Source: Halomonas litopenaei (GTDB lineage: Bacteria; Pseudomonadota; Gammaproteobacteria; Pseudomonadales; Halomonadaceae). From it: 64,000 nt of DNA. Location of the stretch: assembly GCF_017303055.1 (NCBI RefSeq), contig NZ_JAEKJT010000009.1, positions 1 through 64,000 on the forward strand, written 5' to 3'. Below the pieces are notes generated by a model. That model did no database searches and was not told the DNA's origin. It saw nothing but the letters and a program-made list of their open reading frames with translations. The first letter of the stretch is position 1; each line of letters begins with the position of its first letter. Below, one piece after another: positions 35,247-46,539 of the stretch. Position numbers and translations under genes: made by a program.

Positions 35247-38085
35247 AGTAACGCACCTCGCCCGAGCCATCGGGCAGGTTGCTGACACAGCGCGAGCACA
35301 GGTCGGGGTGCTCGGGCAGCGAGCCTACCTCAGGACGATGATGCCAGCAGCGCTCACACTTGGCGTGGTCACTGGCACTCACTGCCACCTTGAGACCTTC
35401 GACATCGGTATCCGCGGCATCGCTGGCCTCGGCCAGCGGCGCCAGGCGCACGTCGCTGGTGAGCATGACAAAGCGCAGCTCATCGCCCAGCCGCGACAGT
35501 AGCTCGCTGAGTTCATCGCTGACGTACAGCGTCACCTCGGCGGCCAGGCTGCCCTTGATGGTCTTGGCGTTACGGGCGTCTTCCAGGCACTTGTTGACCG
35601 CTTGCTTGACGGTCAGCACCTGCTCCCAGAAGTCACGGCCCATGCTGGCGTCGCCACTGAGGGTGGACAGACCGGTGTAGTAGGTCTCCAGCAGTACGCT
35701 GCGGCCCTGCTCCAGACCTTGCTCACCAGGAATATTCTCGAAGATTTCCTCGGCGGTGAACGACAGGATCGGCGCGACCCAGCGCACCAGCGCCTGAACC
35801 ACGTGATACAGCGCGGTCTGGGCGCTGCGGCGGGCCTGGGAGTCCGCCTGGGTGGTGTACTGGCGATCCTTGATCACATCCAGGTAGAAGCCACCCAGCT
35901 CCCGCGCACAGAAACCATGCACCTGCTGATAGACGTCGAGGAAGCGATACTCGGCATAGGCCGTCTCGATGCGCTCCTGCAGCTGGGCCGCGCGGTCCAC
36001 CACCCACTGGTCCAATGCCAGCATGTCATCGAAGGCCAGCGCATCGCGCTCGGGGTTGAAGCCGTTGAGGTTGGCCAGCAGGAAGCGTGCGGTATTACGA
36101 ATGCGCCGGTAGACGTCAGCGGTGCGCTTCAAGATCTCGTCCGACACCGCCATCTCGCCTGAGTAGTCGGTAGACGCCACCCACAGGCGGAGGATGTCGG
36201 CCCCCAACTTGTCCATCACCTCCTGCGGAGCCACCACATTGCCCATGGACTTGGACATCTTGCGGCCTTGCGCGTCAACGGTGAAGCCGTGGGTCAGGAG
36301 ACCGCGATAAGGTGGATGACCATCGATGGCGCAGCCGGTCAACAGCGATGAGTGGAACCAGCCACGATGCTGGTCGGAGCCCTCCAGGTAGAGGTCCGCT
36401 CGCGGCCCGCTCTGGTGCCCATGGGGGTGCGAGCCACGCAGCACATGGCGATGGGTAGTACCAGAGTCGAACCACACATCCAGCGTGTCGGTGACCTTGT
36501 CATACTGACCGGCCTCGTCGCCAAGCAGCTCTGCCGGATCAAGGCTGAACCAGGCGTCGATGCCGGCCTGGTCGACCAGGTCTGCCACTTGCTCGGTCAA
36601 CTCTACCGTGCGCGGGTGCAGCTCGCCGGTCTCCTTGTGCAGGAAGAACGGGATCGGAACCCCCCAGTTACGCTGGCGGGAGATACACCAGTCCGGGCGG
36701 TTGGCGATCATGCTATGCAGGCGAGCCTTGCCCCAGGCCGGCACGAACTGGGTCGCTTCGATGCCCTCAAGTGCACTCTCGCGCAGGGTGCGGCCATCGT
36801 GCCCCGGAATGTCCATACCGACGAACCACTGGGCGGTAGCACGGTAGATGACCGGCGTCTTGTGGCGCCAGCAGTGCATGTAGCTGTGAGTGATGGTCTT
36901 GTGGGCCATCAGCGCACCTGTCTCGGACAGGGCCTCGACGATCTTCGGATTGGCCTTCCAGATCAGCATGCCACCGAACAGGGGCAGATCATCGACATAG
37001 CAACCGTCGCCCTTGACCACGCTGATGAAGTCGCTGAAGTCCATGCCGTAGCGACGGCAGGAGTCGAAGTCATCGACCCCGTGCACCGGTGCCGAGTGAA
37101 CGATGCCGGTGCTGCCTTCATCGCAGGTCACGTAGTCGGCCAGATACATCGGCGCGGTGCGCTCATACAGCGGGTGCTGGAACTCGATCAGCTCCAGGCG
37201 CTCACCGCGAGCGGTAGCGACCACGTCACCGCTGAGACCGAAGCGTTCCAGGCAGCTCTCTACCAGGTCCTCGGCCAACAGCAGCAGGCGCTCGCCCGTG
37301 TCGACCAGCGCATAGTTGAATTCGGGATGGACGTTGAGCGCCTGGTTGGCCGGAATGGTCCAGGGCGTCGTGGTCCAGATCACCACGGCGGCAGGCTTCG
37401 TCAGGCTGTCCAGGCCGAACGCGGCGGCGAGCTTGTCCGCATCGGCACAGGTGAAGGCCACATCGATGGCATCGGACTTCTTGTCGGCGTACTCGACCTC
37501 GGCCTCGGCCAGGGCAGAACCGCAATCGAAGCACCAGTTGACCGGCTTGAGTCCCTTGAACACGTAGCCGCCCTTGACCATATCGGCCAGCGCGCGAATC
37601 TCACCGCCCTCATTGGCGTAATCCATGGAGCGATACGGGTTGTCCCAGTCGCCCACCACGCCCAGACGCACAAAGTCCTGAAGCTGGCCCTGGACCTGCT
37701 CGGCGGCGTAGTCACGACACAGGGCCCGCGCCTTTTCGGGCTCCAGGTGCTTGCCGTGGGTTGTCTCGACCTTGTGCTCGATGGGCAGGCCGTGACAATC
37801 CCAGCCCGGCACGTAGGGTGCATCGAAGCCCGCCAGGTTCTTCGACTTGACGATAATGTCCTTGAGAATCTTGTTGACGGCATGACCGATGTGAATGCTG
37901 CCATTGGCGTAGGGAGGGCCGTCGTGCAGCACGAACACCTCCTGGCCCTGGCGTGCTTCACGCAAGCGCTGGTAAATGTCCAGCTTCTGCCACTGTTCAA
38001 TCCGGGCCGGCTCGCGCTTGGGCAGCATGCCGCGCATCGGGAATTCGGTTTCTGGCAGATTCAGAGTGTGCTTGTAGTCGCTCAT
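35239..38085 (-). CDS. ileS: Isoleucyl-tRNA synthetase
   Basis: Class I aminoacyl-tRNA synthetase of 948 residues, charging tRNA-Ile. The HIGH signature ([11 protein letters not shown], about residue 58) and KMSKS signature ([10 protein letters not shown], about residue 610) are intact. The CP1 editing domain lies between them ([13 protein letters not shown] region, deacylating Val-tRNA). The C-terminal zinc finger retains its cysteines (CERCWHHR and DLCSRCV). The ATG at 38085 gives [19 protein letters not shown], the family N terminus; the 8-codon upstream extension is less likely. It lies between ribF (10 bases upstream) and lspA. Confidence 0.98.
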   Translation of the reverse strand: MSDYKHTLNLPETEFPMRGMLPKREPARIEQWQKLDIYQRLREARQGQEVFVLHDGPPYANGSIHIGHAVNKILKDIIVKSKNLAGFDAPYVPGWDCHGLPIEHKVETTHGKHLEPEKARALCRDYAAEQVQGQLQDFVRLGVVGDWDNPYRSMDYANEGGEIRALADMVKGGYVFKGLKPVNWCFDCGSALAEAEVEYADKKSDAIDVAFTCADADKLAAAFGLDSLTKPAAVVIWTTTPWTIPANQALNVHPEFNYALVDTGERLLLLAEDLVESCLERFGLSGDVVATARGERLELIEFQHPLYERTAPMYLADYVTCDEGSTGIVHSAPVHGVDDFDSCRRYGMDFSDFISVVKGDGCYVDDLPLFGGMLIWKANPKIVEALSETGALMAHKTITHSYMHCWRHKTPVIYRATAQWFVGMDIPGHDGRTLRESALEGIEATQFVPAWGKARLHSMIANRPDWCISRQRNWGVPIPFFLHKETGELHPRTVELTEQVADLVDQAGIDAWFSLDPAELLGDEAGQYDKVTDTLDVWFDSGTTHRHVLRGSHPHGHQSGPRADLYLEGSDQHRGWFHSSLLTGCAIDGHPPYRGLLTHGFTVDAQGRKMSKSMGNVVAPQEVMDKLGADILRLWVASTDYSGEMAVSDEILKRTADVYRRIRNTARFLLANLNGFNPERDALAFDDMLALDQWVVDRAAQLQERIETAYAEYRFLDVYQQVHGFCARELGGFYLDVIKDRQYTTQADSQARRSAQTALYHVVQALVRWVAPILSFTAEEIFENIPGEQGLEQGRSVLLETYYTGLSTLSGDASMGRDFWEQVLTVKQAVNKCLEDARNAKTIKGSLAAEVTLYVSDELSELLSRLGDELRFVMLTSDVRLAPLAEASDAADTDVEGLKVAVSASDHAKCERCWHHRPEVGSLPEHPDLCSRCVSNLPDGSGEVRYYA

Positions 38086-38095
38086 AGTCCTGGGG

Positions 38096-39148
38096 TCAGC
38101 CGTCATCATGATCGGCGGGGCCCTGCCCCGCCGGGGAATCCTGGGTTACGGCCTCGCGCGCACGGGGCGCCGACGCCAGAGGATACTCTTCAAAAAAGGG
38201 TCGTCTACCGCTGTCGTACCGGGCAAACACCTCGCGGGCCCGGTCGATATCGGCATAGATCTGTGTCTTCAGCGCGGCAAAGTCGGCAAAGGTCTCCTCC
38301 CCCCGCAGCTTGGCACAGGGCACTACTGTCAGCCGTCGACCGTAGAGATCACGCTCAACGTCCAGCAGGTGTGCCTCGAGCACAGGGCGTACCGACCCCA
38401 CCGTGGGGCGCCAGCCAATGTTCACCACGGCCGGATAGCGCGTGCCGCTATCGCCTTCCACCTCCACCATGGCCGCATAGACACCTCGCAGCACCAGCGG
38501 TCCTGGCAGCAACGGAAGGTTAGCCGTCGGGACACCGATGGTGCGGCCACGCTGCTGGTCAGGCACCACCCGCCCGCGAAAGCAGTAAGGGCGCCCAAGC
38601 AGTTGAGCCGCTGCCTTGAAATTGCCGCAGGCCAGCAGGGTTCGCACCCGCGTGCTCGACACCCTGTCATCATCGACACGGAAGGTCAGGGTATGTTCTA
38701 CCGTGAACCCCTGACATTTCCCTGCTTCGGTCAACAGGGCGAAATCCCCACGGCGGTCGCAGCCAAAGCGGAAGTCGTCTCCCACCACCAGATGCTGAAC
38801 ATCCAGGCCCTCGACCAGTACCCGGTCGATGAACTGCGCTGCCGTCAGCTGGCGCAGCGATTCGTTGAACGGCAGACACAGCACCCGATCAACGCCGCAC
38901 TCGCCCAGCAACTTTACCTTGTCACGCAAGCGCGTCAGCCGCGGTGGCGCCTGGTCACCGGCAAAATACTCCCTGGGCTGGGGTTCGAACACCACCGCAG
39001 TGACCGCGAGGTCGCGCCTGGCCGCCTCAGCGTGACACTGGTCGAGAATGGCACGATGACCCAGGTGGACCCCATCGAAGTTGCCGATGGTGGCGACCGT
39101 GCCTCTGTGCCTCTCGCGCAGATTGTGCAAGCCTCGGATTACTTCCAT
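38096..39148 (-). CDS. ribF: Bifunctional riboflavin kinase / FMN adenylyltransferase
   Basis: Converts riboflavin to FMN and FMN to FAD. The 350-residue protein has the N-terminal nucleotidyltransferase domain with [12 protein letters not shown] (about 20-31) and the C-terminal flavokinase domain with GVPTANLPL (the PTAN motif, about residue 210). It ends in a short acidic tail. The ATG at 39148 is supported by the family start [10 protein letters not shown]; the frame runs 73 codons further upstream without homology. Order murJ-ribF-ileS is conserved. Confidence 0.96.
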   Translation of the reverse strand: MEVIRGLHNLRERHRGTVATIGNFDGVHLGHRAILDQCHAEAARRDLAVTAVVFEPQPREYFAGDQAPPRLTRLRDKVKLLGECGVDRVLCLPFNESLRQLTAAQFIDRVLVEGLDVQHLVVGDDFRFGCDRRGDFALLTEAGKCQGFTVEHTLTFRVDDDRVSSTRVRTLLACGNFKAAAQLLGRPYCFRGRVVPDQQRGRTIGVPTANLPLLPGPLVLRGVYAAMVEVEGDSGTRYPAVVNIGWRPTVGSVRPVLEAHLLDVERDLYGRRLTVVPCAKLRGEETFADFAALKTQIYADIDRAREVFARYDSGRRPFFEEYPLASAPRAREAVTQDSPAGQGPADHDDG

Positions 39149-39237
39149 GAGCCGGATCACACCGAACCTAAAGGGTGACGAGTATAACGAAGTGCAGGGG
39201 GCCACGTCTTCCCGCTGACCCATTGCACGTCCATGGG

Positions 39238-40911
39238 CTAGCCCTTGAGCCGGAAGTGCCTGACGCGCACACCGGTGATCCCAAGCCAGGCAAAATAGGT
39301 CGCCCCGCCAGCGGCCACCAGCCCAAGCATCCACAGCGCCCGCGCGACAAGCGACCAGGTCAGCCACTGGTGCCAGTCAGGCGCCAGCAGTATCAGCACG
39401 CCCGCCATGGCGACGCAGCCGCCCCCCAGCTGCACCCCAAAACGCCCCCAGCCAGGCTGAAAGTTCAGCACTCCTTGACGACGCAGCAGCCACGCCAGCA
39501 TGCCGGCGTTCAGGAAAGCCGACAGCGCGGTCGCCAAGGCCAGGCCAGCGTGGGCCAGTGGCCAGATCAGGATCAGGTTGAAGACCATGTTGGCCACCAT
39601 GGCGACGATCCCTACCTTGACCGGCGTCTTGGTGTCATGGCGGGCAAAGAAGCCTGGCGCCAGCACCTTGATCAGCATGAACGCCACCAGCCCAAGGGCA
39701 TAGGCACGCAGGCTCATCGCCGCCATCACGATGTCATTGTCGGTCATGGCGCCATAGTGGAAGAGCGTGATCAGCAGCGGCTCGGCCAGCAGTGCTAGCG
39801 CCAGCGCCGCCGGCAGCCCGAGCAGCAGGACAGCACGCAGCGCCCAGTCCAGCATCTGACTGAAATGCTCGGTGGAGGCTTCCGCATGACGGCGTGACAG
39901 GGCAGGCAGGATGACCGTCCCGATGGCGACACCAAAGACGCCCAGCGGCAGCTCCACCAAGCGGTCCGAGTAGTACAGCCAGGATACACTGCCGGCCGCC
40001 AGCAACGACGCCAGGATGGTATCCAGCAGCAGGTTGATCTGGGATACCGATACGCCGAACAGCGCGGGTGCCATCAGCTTGAGGATGCGGCGCACGCCTT
40101 CATGAGCGAAGTTTGGCCAGGGCCGTGGCATAAGCCCCAGGCGGACCAGAAAAGGCACCTGAAACAATAGCTGCGCCGCCCCCGCAATCAGCACGCCCCA
40201 GGCCAGCGCCATGGACGGCTCGCTCATCAAGGGAGTCAGCAGCAGGGCAGCTCCGATCAGCGACAGGTTGAGCAGCACCGGGGTGAAGGCGGGCACGGCA
40301 AACCGATTCCAGGTGTTGAGCACACTGCCCGCGAATGCGGTCAGCGAAATCAACAGCAGATAGGGAAAGGTCAGCCTGAGCATATCAGCCGTCAGCGCCA
40401 GCTTTTCGGGGTCGCGAGCAAAGCCGGGGGCAAACAGCCAGGTCAGCCAGGGCGCCGCCACGATCGCCAGCGCGGTGATCAGTGCCAGCACCGCAGCCAG
40501 GCTGCCACACACGGCGTTGAGCAGCTCACGCACCTCATCGCGGGTGCGGGTGGTCGAATACTCAGACAGCACAGGCACGAAGGCCTGATTGAAGGCGCCC
40601 TCGGCAAACAGCCGGCGCATGAAGTTGGGGATCTTGAACGCCACGAAGAAGGCGTCAGCACCTTGCCCAGCCCCCAGCAACGTGGCAATCACCACGTCGC
40701 GCACCAACCCCAGCACTCTCGACACCATGGTCATGCTGCTGACCACCAGGCCAGAGCGCATCAAGCCACGCCGCGCGGGGGGACGCGCAGCGCCATCCTC
40801 CGCCGCGCCAGCAGGAGTTCCACTGCCTTGTTCCAGCGAGCGGCTCAGATCGCTCGCCTCGTGCTCAGGGCGATCATTGCTCGCCTGTGGCTGTCGACGC
40901 TCGTCACTCAC
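39238..40911 (-). CDS. murJ: Lipid II flippase MurJ
   Basis: Essential flippase moving lipid II across the inner membrane for peptidoglycan synthesis. The 557-residue protein has about fourteen membrane helices and the MVF signature, starting at SGLVVSSMTMVSRVLGLVRDVVIA and continuing through FFVAFKIPNFMRRLFAEGAFNQAFVP. Compared with typical MurJ (about 510), it has a hydrophilic extension of about 50 residues rich in Gln, Ser and Ala. The start at GTG 40911 has a GGTGAG-like site; the ATG at 40761 would give the standard N terminus. It is the first gene of the ribF-ileS-lspA-fkpB-ispH run. Confidence 0.95.
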   Translation of the reverse strand: MSDERRQPQASNDRPEHEASDLSRSLEQGSGTPAGAAEDGAARPPARRGLMRSGLVVSSMTMVSRVLGLVRDVVIATLLGAGQGADAFFVAFKIPNFMRRLFAEGAFNQAFVPVLSEYSTTRTRDEVRELLNAVCGSLAAVLALITALAIVAAPWLTWLFAPGFARDPEKLALTADMLRLTFPYLLLISLTAFAGSVLNTWNRFAVPAFTPVLLNLSLIGAALLLTPLMSEPSMALAWGVLIAGAAQLLFQVPFLVRLGLMPRPWPNFAHEGVRRILKLMAPALFGVSVSQINLLLDTILASLLAAGSVSWLYYSDRLVELPLGVFGVAIGTVILPALSRRHAEASTEHFSQMLDWALRAVLLLGLPAALALALLAEPLLITLFHYGAMTDNDIVMAAMSLRAYALGLVAFMLIKVLAPGFFARHDTKTPVKVGIVAMVANMVFNLILIWPLAHAGLALATALSAFLNAGMLAWLLRRQGVLNFQPGWGRFGVQLGGGCVAMAGVLILLAPDWHQWLTWSLVARALWMLGLVAAGGATYFAWLGITGVRVRHFRLKG

Positions 40912-41018
40912 GTCATCTCACCCTTTATCGCAGGACCCTTTGTGTCGGGACCATCGTTGCAGGACCATCGTCATGGAAGCCAACCTGGCGGTGGTGGCCA
41001 GAGCCAATCAGCAGACAC

Positions 41019-41045
41019 AAAAAAACCGGCCGAAGCCGGTTTTTC
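41019..41045 (-). terminator. terminator between rpsT and murJ
   Basis: Stem ACCGGC/GCCGGT with a CGAA loop is flanked by seven A residues on the left and five T residues on the right, so it works in both directions. Its main job is to end the leftward rpsT transcript. Confidence 0.9.
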
Positions 41046-41094
41046 GTCAGCATGACTCGGGCTCGCCGCGTCACACCGAGAGCGCAGTACCGGC

Positions 41095-41361
41095 TTACGC
41101 AGCCAGTGCCTTAATGCGCTTGTTCAGACGGCTCTTGATACGAGCGGCCTTCTTCTTGGACAGCGTGTCCTTGTCGGCAATGCGGTCGATGACCGGCTGG
41201 GCTGCCTTGAAGGCGTCCATTGCCTGGGCGTGATCGCCAGAGTTGATTGCCTTGATCACGCGCTTGACGTAAGTGCGGACCATGCTGCGCTGGCCTGCCT
41301 TCAGGACACGACGAGTTTCTGCCTGACGGGCGCGCTTACGGGCTTGCTTGCTGTTAGCCAC
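41095..41361 (-). CDS. rpsT: 30S ribosomal protein S20
   Basis: An 88-residue, lysine/arginine-rich primary 16S rRNA-binding protein. The MANSKQARKRARQAETRR N terminus and helical bundle are typical. The start is GTG at 41361 with AAGGAG seven bases upstream; S20 genes often use weak start codons as part of autogenous control. It is monocistronic between two terminators, opposite the usual divergent arrangement with ribF in enterics. Confidence 0.97.
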   Translation of the reverse strand: MANSKQARKRARQAETRRVLKAGQRSMVRTYVKRVIKAINSGDHAQAMDAFKAAQPVIDRIADKDTLSKKKAARIKSRLNKRIKALAA

Positions 41362-41434
41362 TGACTGTCTCCTTGGAGAAAGTTGTCGTCACCGTCATAC
41401 GATGACTTGATAACATTTTGATCCAACAGGGGAA

Positions 41435-41471
41435 AATAAAAAATCCCCGTCGGCCTGGCCATCTGGCCGAC
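41435..41471 (-). terminator. intrinsic terminator of proB
   Basis: On the minus strand GTCGGCC and GGCCGAC (41449-41455 with 41465-41471) form the stem, followed by GGGGATTTTTTATTTT. It lies about 150 bases past proB and before rpsT. Confidence 0.85.
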
Positions 41472-41617
41472 CGCCAACGCAACCTATGTTGCAAGGCAAT
41501 CGTTACGGGCCGTGTCTGAGAGGATGGCGCATCCTATCATGTCAAGCCCCGGGGTGCCAGCTTTTCGGCACGTGTTGCCAGACGCCCCTGACAAGGCGGG
41601 TACAGGATGTGGCCTTG

Positions 41618-42757
41618 TCAAAACACCACCAGGTTGTCGCGGTGAATCAACTCGGGCGCCTCCATGTAGCCCAGTAGCTCGCAGATGCGTCCGCTGGGCT
41701 GCCCAAGGATCTTGCTCGCGTCATCCACGTGGTAATTGATCAACCCCTTGGCAACACGCTCTCCCTGCTCATCTACACAAAGCACCATGTCACCGCGGGC
41801 AAACCTGCCTTGAACGCCTTTTACGCCCACAGGCAGCAACGACGACCCCTTGTCACGCAGGACGCGCACTGCCCCGCTGTCCAGCGTCAAGGTGCCACGC
41901 ACCTGCAGCTGACCGGCGAGCCAGCGCTTGCGAGCGGCCATGGGAGCACGATCGGGAGTCAGCAGAGTACCCAGACGCTCGCCATCCGCGAGACGCTCCA
42001 GCACCCGCGGCTGGCGACCGCTGGCGATGACCGTGACCGCGCCCGAGCGGGCAGCCAGCCTGGCGGCGCGCACCTTGGTCGTCATGCCCCCGCGCCCAAG
42101 CGCACCGCCGCCGCCGGCCACCGCTGAAAGCCGCGGATCATCGGCACGGCCTTCCTGAATCAGGTTGGCATCCGGGTCATGGCGGGGGTCCGCATCGAAC
42201 AGGCCTTCCTGGTCGGTCAGGATCACCAGCGCGTCCGCTTCCAGCAAGTTCGCCACCAACGCGCCCAGGGTGTCATTGTCACCGAAGCGAATTTCGTCGG
42301 TCACCACCGTGTCGTTCTCGTTGATCACGGGAACAACCTTGAGGTCGACCAACGTCCTGAGGGCGGATCGCGCATTCAGGTAGCGCTTGCGATTGGACAG
42401 GTCATCGTGGGTCAGCAGGATCTGCGCGGTAAGCAGCTCATGACGGCCAAAATGGCTTTCATAGGTTTCCGTCAGCACATTCTGCCCTACGGCCGCCGCC
42501 GCCTGGAGCTGATGAACTGACGACGGGCGAGATGCCCACCCCAGGCGCACCATGCCGGCAGCCACCGCCCCCGACGACACCAGGACCACTTCGACCCCGC
42601 GGGACGCCAGGGCGGCAATCTGGTCCACCCAGCCGCCAATGGCGTCGTCATCGAGGCCACGGCCATCGTTGGTCAACAGGGCGCTGCCGATCTTGACCAC
42701 CACCCGCCGCGCGCTGCTCAGGGCGTCTCGCCCCGGAACCTGCTCTACGCTGTGCAT
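41618..42757 (-). CDS. proB: Glutamate 5-kinase
   Basis: First step of proline synthesis: ATP-dependent phosphorylation of glutamate, the target of proline feedback inhibition. The 379-residue protein has the amino acid kinase domain ([14 protein letters not shown] near residue 20, [36 protein letters not shown]) and a C-terminal PUA domain (about 280-370), as in E. coli ProB. It follows obgE by 57 bases; obgE-proB adjacency is common. In a halophile, proline is also an osmolyte, though that role is only inferred here. Confidence 0.97.
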   Translation of the reverse strand: MHSVEQVPGRDALSSARRVVVKIGSALLTNDGRGLDDDAIGGWVDQIAALASRGVEVVLVSSGAVAAGMVRLGWASRPSSVHQLQAAAAVGQNVLTETYESHFGRHELLTAQILLTHDDLSNRKRYLNARSALRTLVDLKVVPVINENDTVVTDEIRFGDNDTLGALVANLLEADALVILTDQEGLFDADPRHDPDANLIQEGRADDPRLSAVAGGGGALGRGGMTTKVRAARLAARSGAVTVIASGRQPRVLERLADGERLGTLLTPDRAPMAARKRWLAGQLQVRGTLTLDSGAVRVLRDKGSSLLPVGVKGVQGRFARGDMVLCVDEQGERVAKGLINYHVDDASKILGQPSGRICELLGYMEAPELIHRDNLVVF

Positions 42758-42814
42758 CCTTTCCTCGACCTGTTCACGCTACCGACCGCGCCTGCTGCTG
42801 ACAGCCCGGCAGCC

Positions 42815-44008
<1,194 letters not shown>

Positions 44009-44045
44009 TCACTCTCCTGGCGGAAGCTTTCCACCATGATACAAG

Positions 44046-44070
44046 AAGGCCCCGCGCTTGGCGGGGCCTT
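44046..44070 (-). terminator. terminator between rpmA and obgE
   Basis: A 10-bp stem AAGGCCCCGC/GCGGGGCCTT with a 5-base loop, followed on the minus strand by CTTGTATC. It would separate or attenuate obgE relative to rplU-rpmA. Confidence 0.75.
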
Positions 44071-44131
44071 CCGGGGCCTGACAGCAGACGAACTTCACGG
44101 CCGCTGCCTACCCATGGCGCTCGGGGCGGTC

Positions 44132-44389
44132 TCAGGCAGAGACAACGCTCACGAACTTACGGTTCTTCGGACCCTTGGTCTCGAACTTGACCACACCTTC
44201 GTCCAGTGCGAAGAGAGTGTGATCCTTGCCGATGCCAACACCGGTGCCGGCGTGGAACTTGGTGCCACGCTGACGCACGATGATGTTGCCCGGGGTCACT
44301 GCCTGGCCGCCGAACAGCTTGACGCCAAGGCGTTTGCTTTCACTGTCGCGACCGTTACGTGTGGAGCCGGCTGCCTTCTTATGAGCCAT
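44132..44389 (-). CDS. rpmA: 50S ribosomal protein L27
   Basis: An 85-residue ribosomal protein starting [20 protein letters not shown], whose N-terminal tail reaches the peptidyl-transferase centre. Composition and length match the family. No N-terminal cleavage extension of the Firmicute type is present. It lies 62 bases downstream of rplU. Confidence 0.98.
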   Translation of the reverse strand: MAHKKAAGSTRNGRDSESKRLGVKLFGGQAVTPGNIIVRQRGTKFHAGTGVGIGKDHTLFALDEGVVKFETKGPKNRKFVSVVSA

Positions 44390-44451
44390 TGCAAAGTCCT
44401 CGCTCGTTGAGGGAATAGTCCGCTACGCATTCGCCGTGAGGCGAGGCGTTC

Positions 44452-44763
44452 TTAGGCAGAAATTCCGGTGATTTTAACTTCAGTGAACCACTGACGGTGG
44501 CCCTGACGCTTCATGTGGTGCTTACGACGACGGAACTTGATGATGGTGACCTTTTCGCCACGGCCGTGGGAAACGATCTCAGCGCTCACCTTGGCGCCGG
44601 CTACCAGCGGGGCACCGACGGTGACGTCGTCGTCATTACCAACCAGCAGGACTTCGTCGAATTCGACGGTATCGCCAGTCGGAATTTCCAGCTTCTCGAG
44701 CTTGAGAGTCTGGCCTTCCTGAACGCGGTACTGCTTGCCACCGCTTTTGATCACTGCGTACAT
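44452..44763 (-). CDS. rplU: 50S ribosomal protein L21
   Basis: A 103-residue 23S rRNA-binding protein, [18 protein letters not shown] at the start and [19 protein letters not shown] near the end. The ATG at 44763 has GGAGAAACAGC upstream. The frame continues 102 codons further, but only this start fits the family. It heads the rplU-rpmA(-obgE-proB) series and has a clear promoter and about 100-base leader. Confidence 0.98.
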   Translation of the reverse strand: MYAVIKSGGKQYRVQEGQTLKLEKLEIPTGDTVEFDEVLLVGNDDDVTVGAPLVAGAKVSAEIVSHGRGEKVTIIKFRRRKHHMKRQGHRQWFTEVKITGISA

Positions 44764-44868
44764 GCTGTTTCTCCAGATACTCATCGGGGTTGGCTCTTGA
44801 TCGACCTGCTTCGAGTGGCGCCCCTTTTGGCAGCCATCTGACAGGGAGCATGGATGAGTGGGCCGCGA

Positions 44869-44897
44869 ATTATAACGATGCCCGCGCGACAACACAA
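44869..44897 (-). promoter_or_regulatory. sigma-70 promoter of rplU
   Basis: On the minus strand the -35 TTGTGT (44892-44897), a 17-base spacer and a perfect -10 TATAAT (44869-44874) are followed by a GC-rich discriminator. The transcript would start near 44862, giving a roughly 100-base rplU leader. Confidence 0.85.
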
Positions 44898-45049
44898 CCC
44901 GACGACTGCCGTCAAGCCACATTGCCGGCAAAAACCTCTTCACGGGCCCTGCCAGGGTGCTTATCGTCTTGACGGCCCCATAGGGGGCCCATAGCATGAC
45001 CGGCAACCTGGCCCCTGGCCTCCCATCTCTATAAGCCGAAGCCGCCTTC

Positions 45050-46048
45050 ATGCCTGTCAACGCCACCACGCCTTCATCTGCAGCTCCTTCGCCGATTCAT
45101 GCGGTGGTCGCCGACGACTTCGCCGCCGTCAACCAGACCATCCTGGACCAGCTTGCCTCCCGCATCCCGCTGGTCGAAACCATTGGGCAATACATCATCG
45201 AAAGCGGTGGCAAACGTCTGCGCCCGCTGCTGGTGCTGCTGGCGGCAAGGGCGTTGAACTACCAAGGCGAGCGTCACATTACCCTGGCCACGCTGATCGA
45301 GTTCATGCATACCTCGACGCTGCTCCATGATGACGTCGTCGATGAGTCACACATGCGCCGCGGCAAGGCCACCGCCAACGACGCCTGGGGCAATGCGCCA
45401 TCGGTGCTGGTGGGTGACTTTCTCTACTCGCGTTCGTTCCAGATGATGGTCGACGTCGGCTCGATGCGGATCATGGAAGTGCTGTCCGCCGCCACCTGCA
45501 CCATCGCCGAGGGCGAGGTCCAGCAGCTCACCAACGTGGGCAATCCGGACACCGACGAAGCGGCCTACTTCGACACCATTCTTGGCAAGACAGCCATGCT
45601 GTTCGAGGCGGCGTCCCATAGCGGCGCCATTCTCGCCGGCGCCGATGAGCAGCAGGAACAGGCGCTGGCGAACTACGGGCGCTATCTCGGCCTGGCGTTC
45701 CAGCTTATTGACGACCTGCTCGACTACGAAGGCGACGCCAAGGCCATGGGCAAGAATGTCGGTGACGACCTGGCGGAAGGCAAGCCGACCCTGCCGCTGA
45801 TTCAGGCCATGGCCGCCGGCACGCCGGAACAGACCCGCATCATACGTCGCGCCATCCGCAAGGGCGGACTCGACCATCTCGATGAGGTGCTGTCCATCGT
45901 TACCGCTACAGGGGCCCTGGATTACACTCGCCAGAAAGCGGAAGAGATGGTCTCGAAGGCGCTGACAGAACTCGATCAGCTGCCGCCCTCTCCCTACCGT
46001 GACAGCATGGCCGAGCTGGCCCGCCTGGCGGTGGAGCGCAAGACCTGA
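45050..46048 (+). CDS. ispB: Octaprenyl diphosphate synthase
   Basis: All-trans polyprenyl diphosphate synthase making the side chain of ubiquinone. The 332-residue protein has both aspartate-rich motifs: [15 protein letters not shown] (FARM) and [11 protein letters not shown] (SARM). [15 protein letters not shown] is near the N terminus. The side-chain length (C40 or C45) cannot be read directly. It is divergent from rplU, the conserved arrangement. Confidence 0.96.
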   Translation: MPVNATTPSSAAPSPIHAVVADDFAAVNQTILDQLASRIPLVETIGQYIIESGGKRLRPLLVLLAARALNYQGERHITLATLIEFMHTSTLLHDDVVDESHMRRGKATANDAWGNAPSVLVGDFLYSRSFQMMVDVGSMRIMEVLSAATCTIAEGEVQQLTNVGNPDTDEAAYFDTILGKTAMLFEAASHSGAILAGADEQQEQALANYGRYLGLAFQLIDDLLDYEGDAKAMGKNVGDDLAEGKPTLPLIQAMAAGTPEQTRIIRRAIRKGGLDHLDEVLSIVTATGALDYTRQKAEEMVSKALTELDQLPPSPYRDSMAELARLAVERKT

Positions 46049-46133
46049 CAATCGCCAGGCCTGAAAGGCAGCAGGAAAGTGCCCTCAAGTGTCGGGCAAG
46101 CTGGAAAAAAGTACCGAATCGGGCTCGCAAGAG

Positions 46134-46161
46134 TTGCATCAATCACAAGGATCCGTATACT
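46134..46161 (+). promoter_or_regulatory. promoter of tRNA-Pro
   Basis: TTGCAT (46134-46139), a 16-base spacer and TATACT (46156-46161) lie about 30 bases before the tRNA, with a GC-rich stretch following. Spacing and position fit a stable-RNA promoter. Confidence 0.8.
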
Positions 46162-46192
46162 ACGCATCCGTTGAGGGGCACACCTCACGCGT

Positions 46193-46269
46193 CGGAGTAT
46201 AGCTCAGCTTGGTAGAGCGCTGCCTTCGGGAGGCAGAGGTCGTAGGTTCGAATCCTGCTACTCCGACCA
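46193..46269 (+). tRNA. tRNA-Pro (anticodon CGG)
   Basis: A complete 77-base cloverleaf. The acceptor CGGAGTA pairs with TACTCCG, the anticodon stem is CTGCC/GGCAG with loop TTCGGGA giving anticodon CGG, and GTTCGAATC is the T loop. The CCA end is encoded. It reads CCG codons. No integrase gene or duplicated tRNA end was seen beside it. Confidence 0.97.
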
Positions 46270-46282
46270 AAGAATTTCACAG

Positions 46283-46319
46283 AAAAAGGCTCCTACGAAC
46301 ATTTCGCAGGAGCCTTTTT
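46283..46319 (+). terminator. terminator of tRNA-Pro
   Basis: AGGCTCCT (46287-46294) pairs with AGGAGCCT (46308-46315), flanked by A and T runs; five T residues follow. It is a strong, symmetrical terminator. Confidence 0.9.
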
Positions 46320-46539
46320 CGTTTCTGATACCCCATGTCGAGCTGGCGCTTAAGCAGCATCATTAGACCGCGGACCTTTTCGACCCCACCTGCACGTCGC
46401 TCCTGCCAACGCTACCGTCCAAAAGACCCCGCGGCGTCACTCAGGTCGCCCTGCCTTGCGCCGGACGATACTGTGCGTCACATCCTCTGTTCTGTCTAAG
46501 CTCAACTCCCTGAGCTCATCTTCCTATGCTGAACCCAAC

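Noticed and set aside
36352-38523. A 723-codon open frame on the plus strand
   Set aside because: It lies entirely antisense to ileS and ribF, has no recognisable domain and results from the GC-rich codon use of the real genes.
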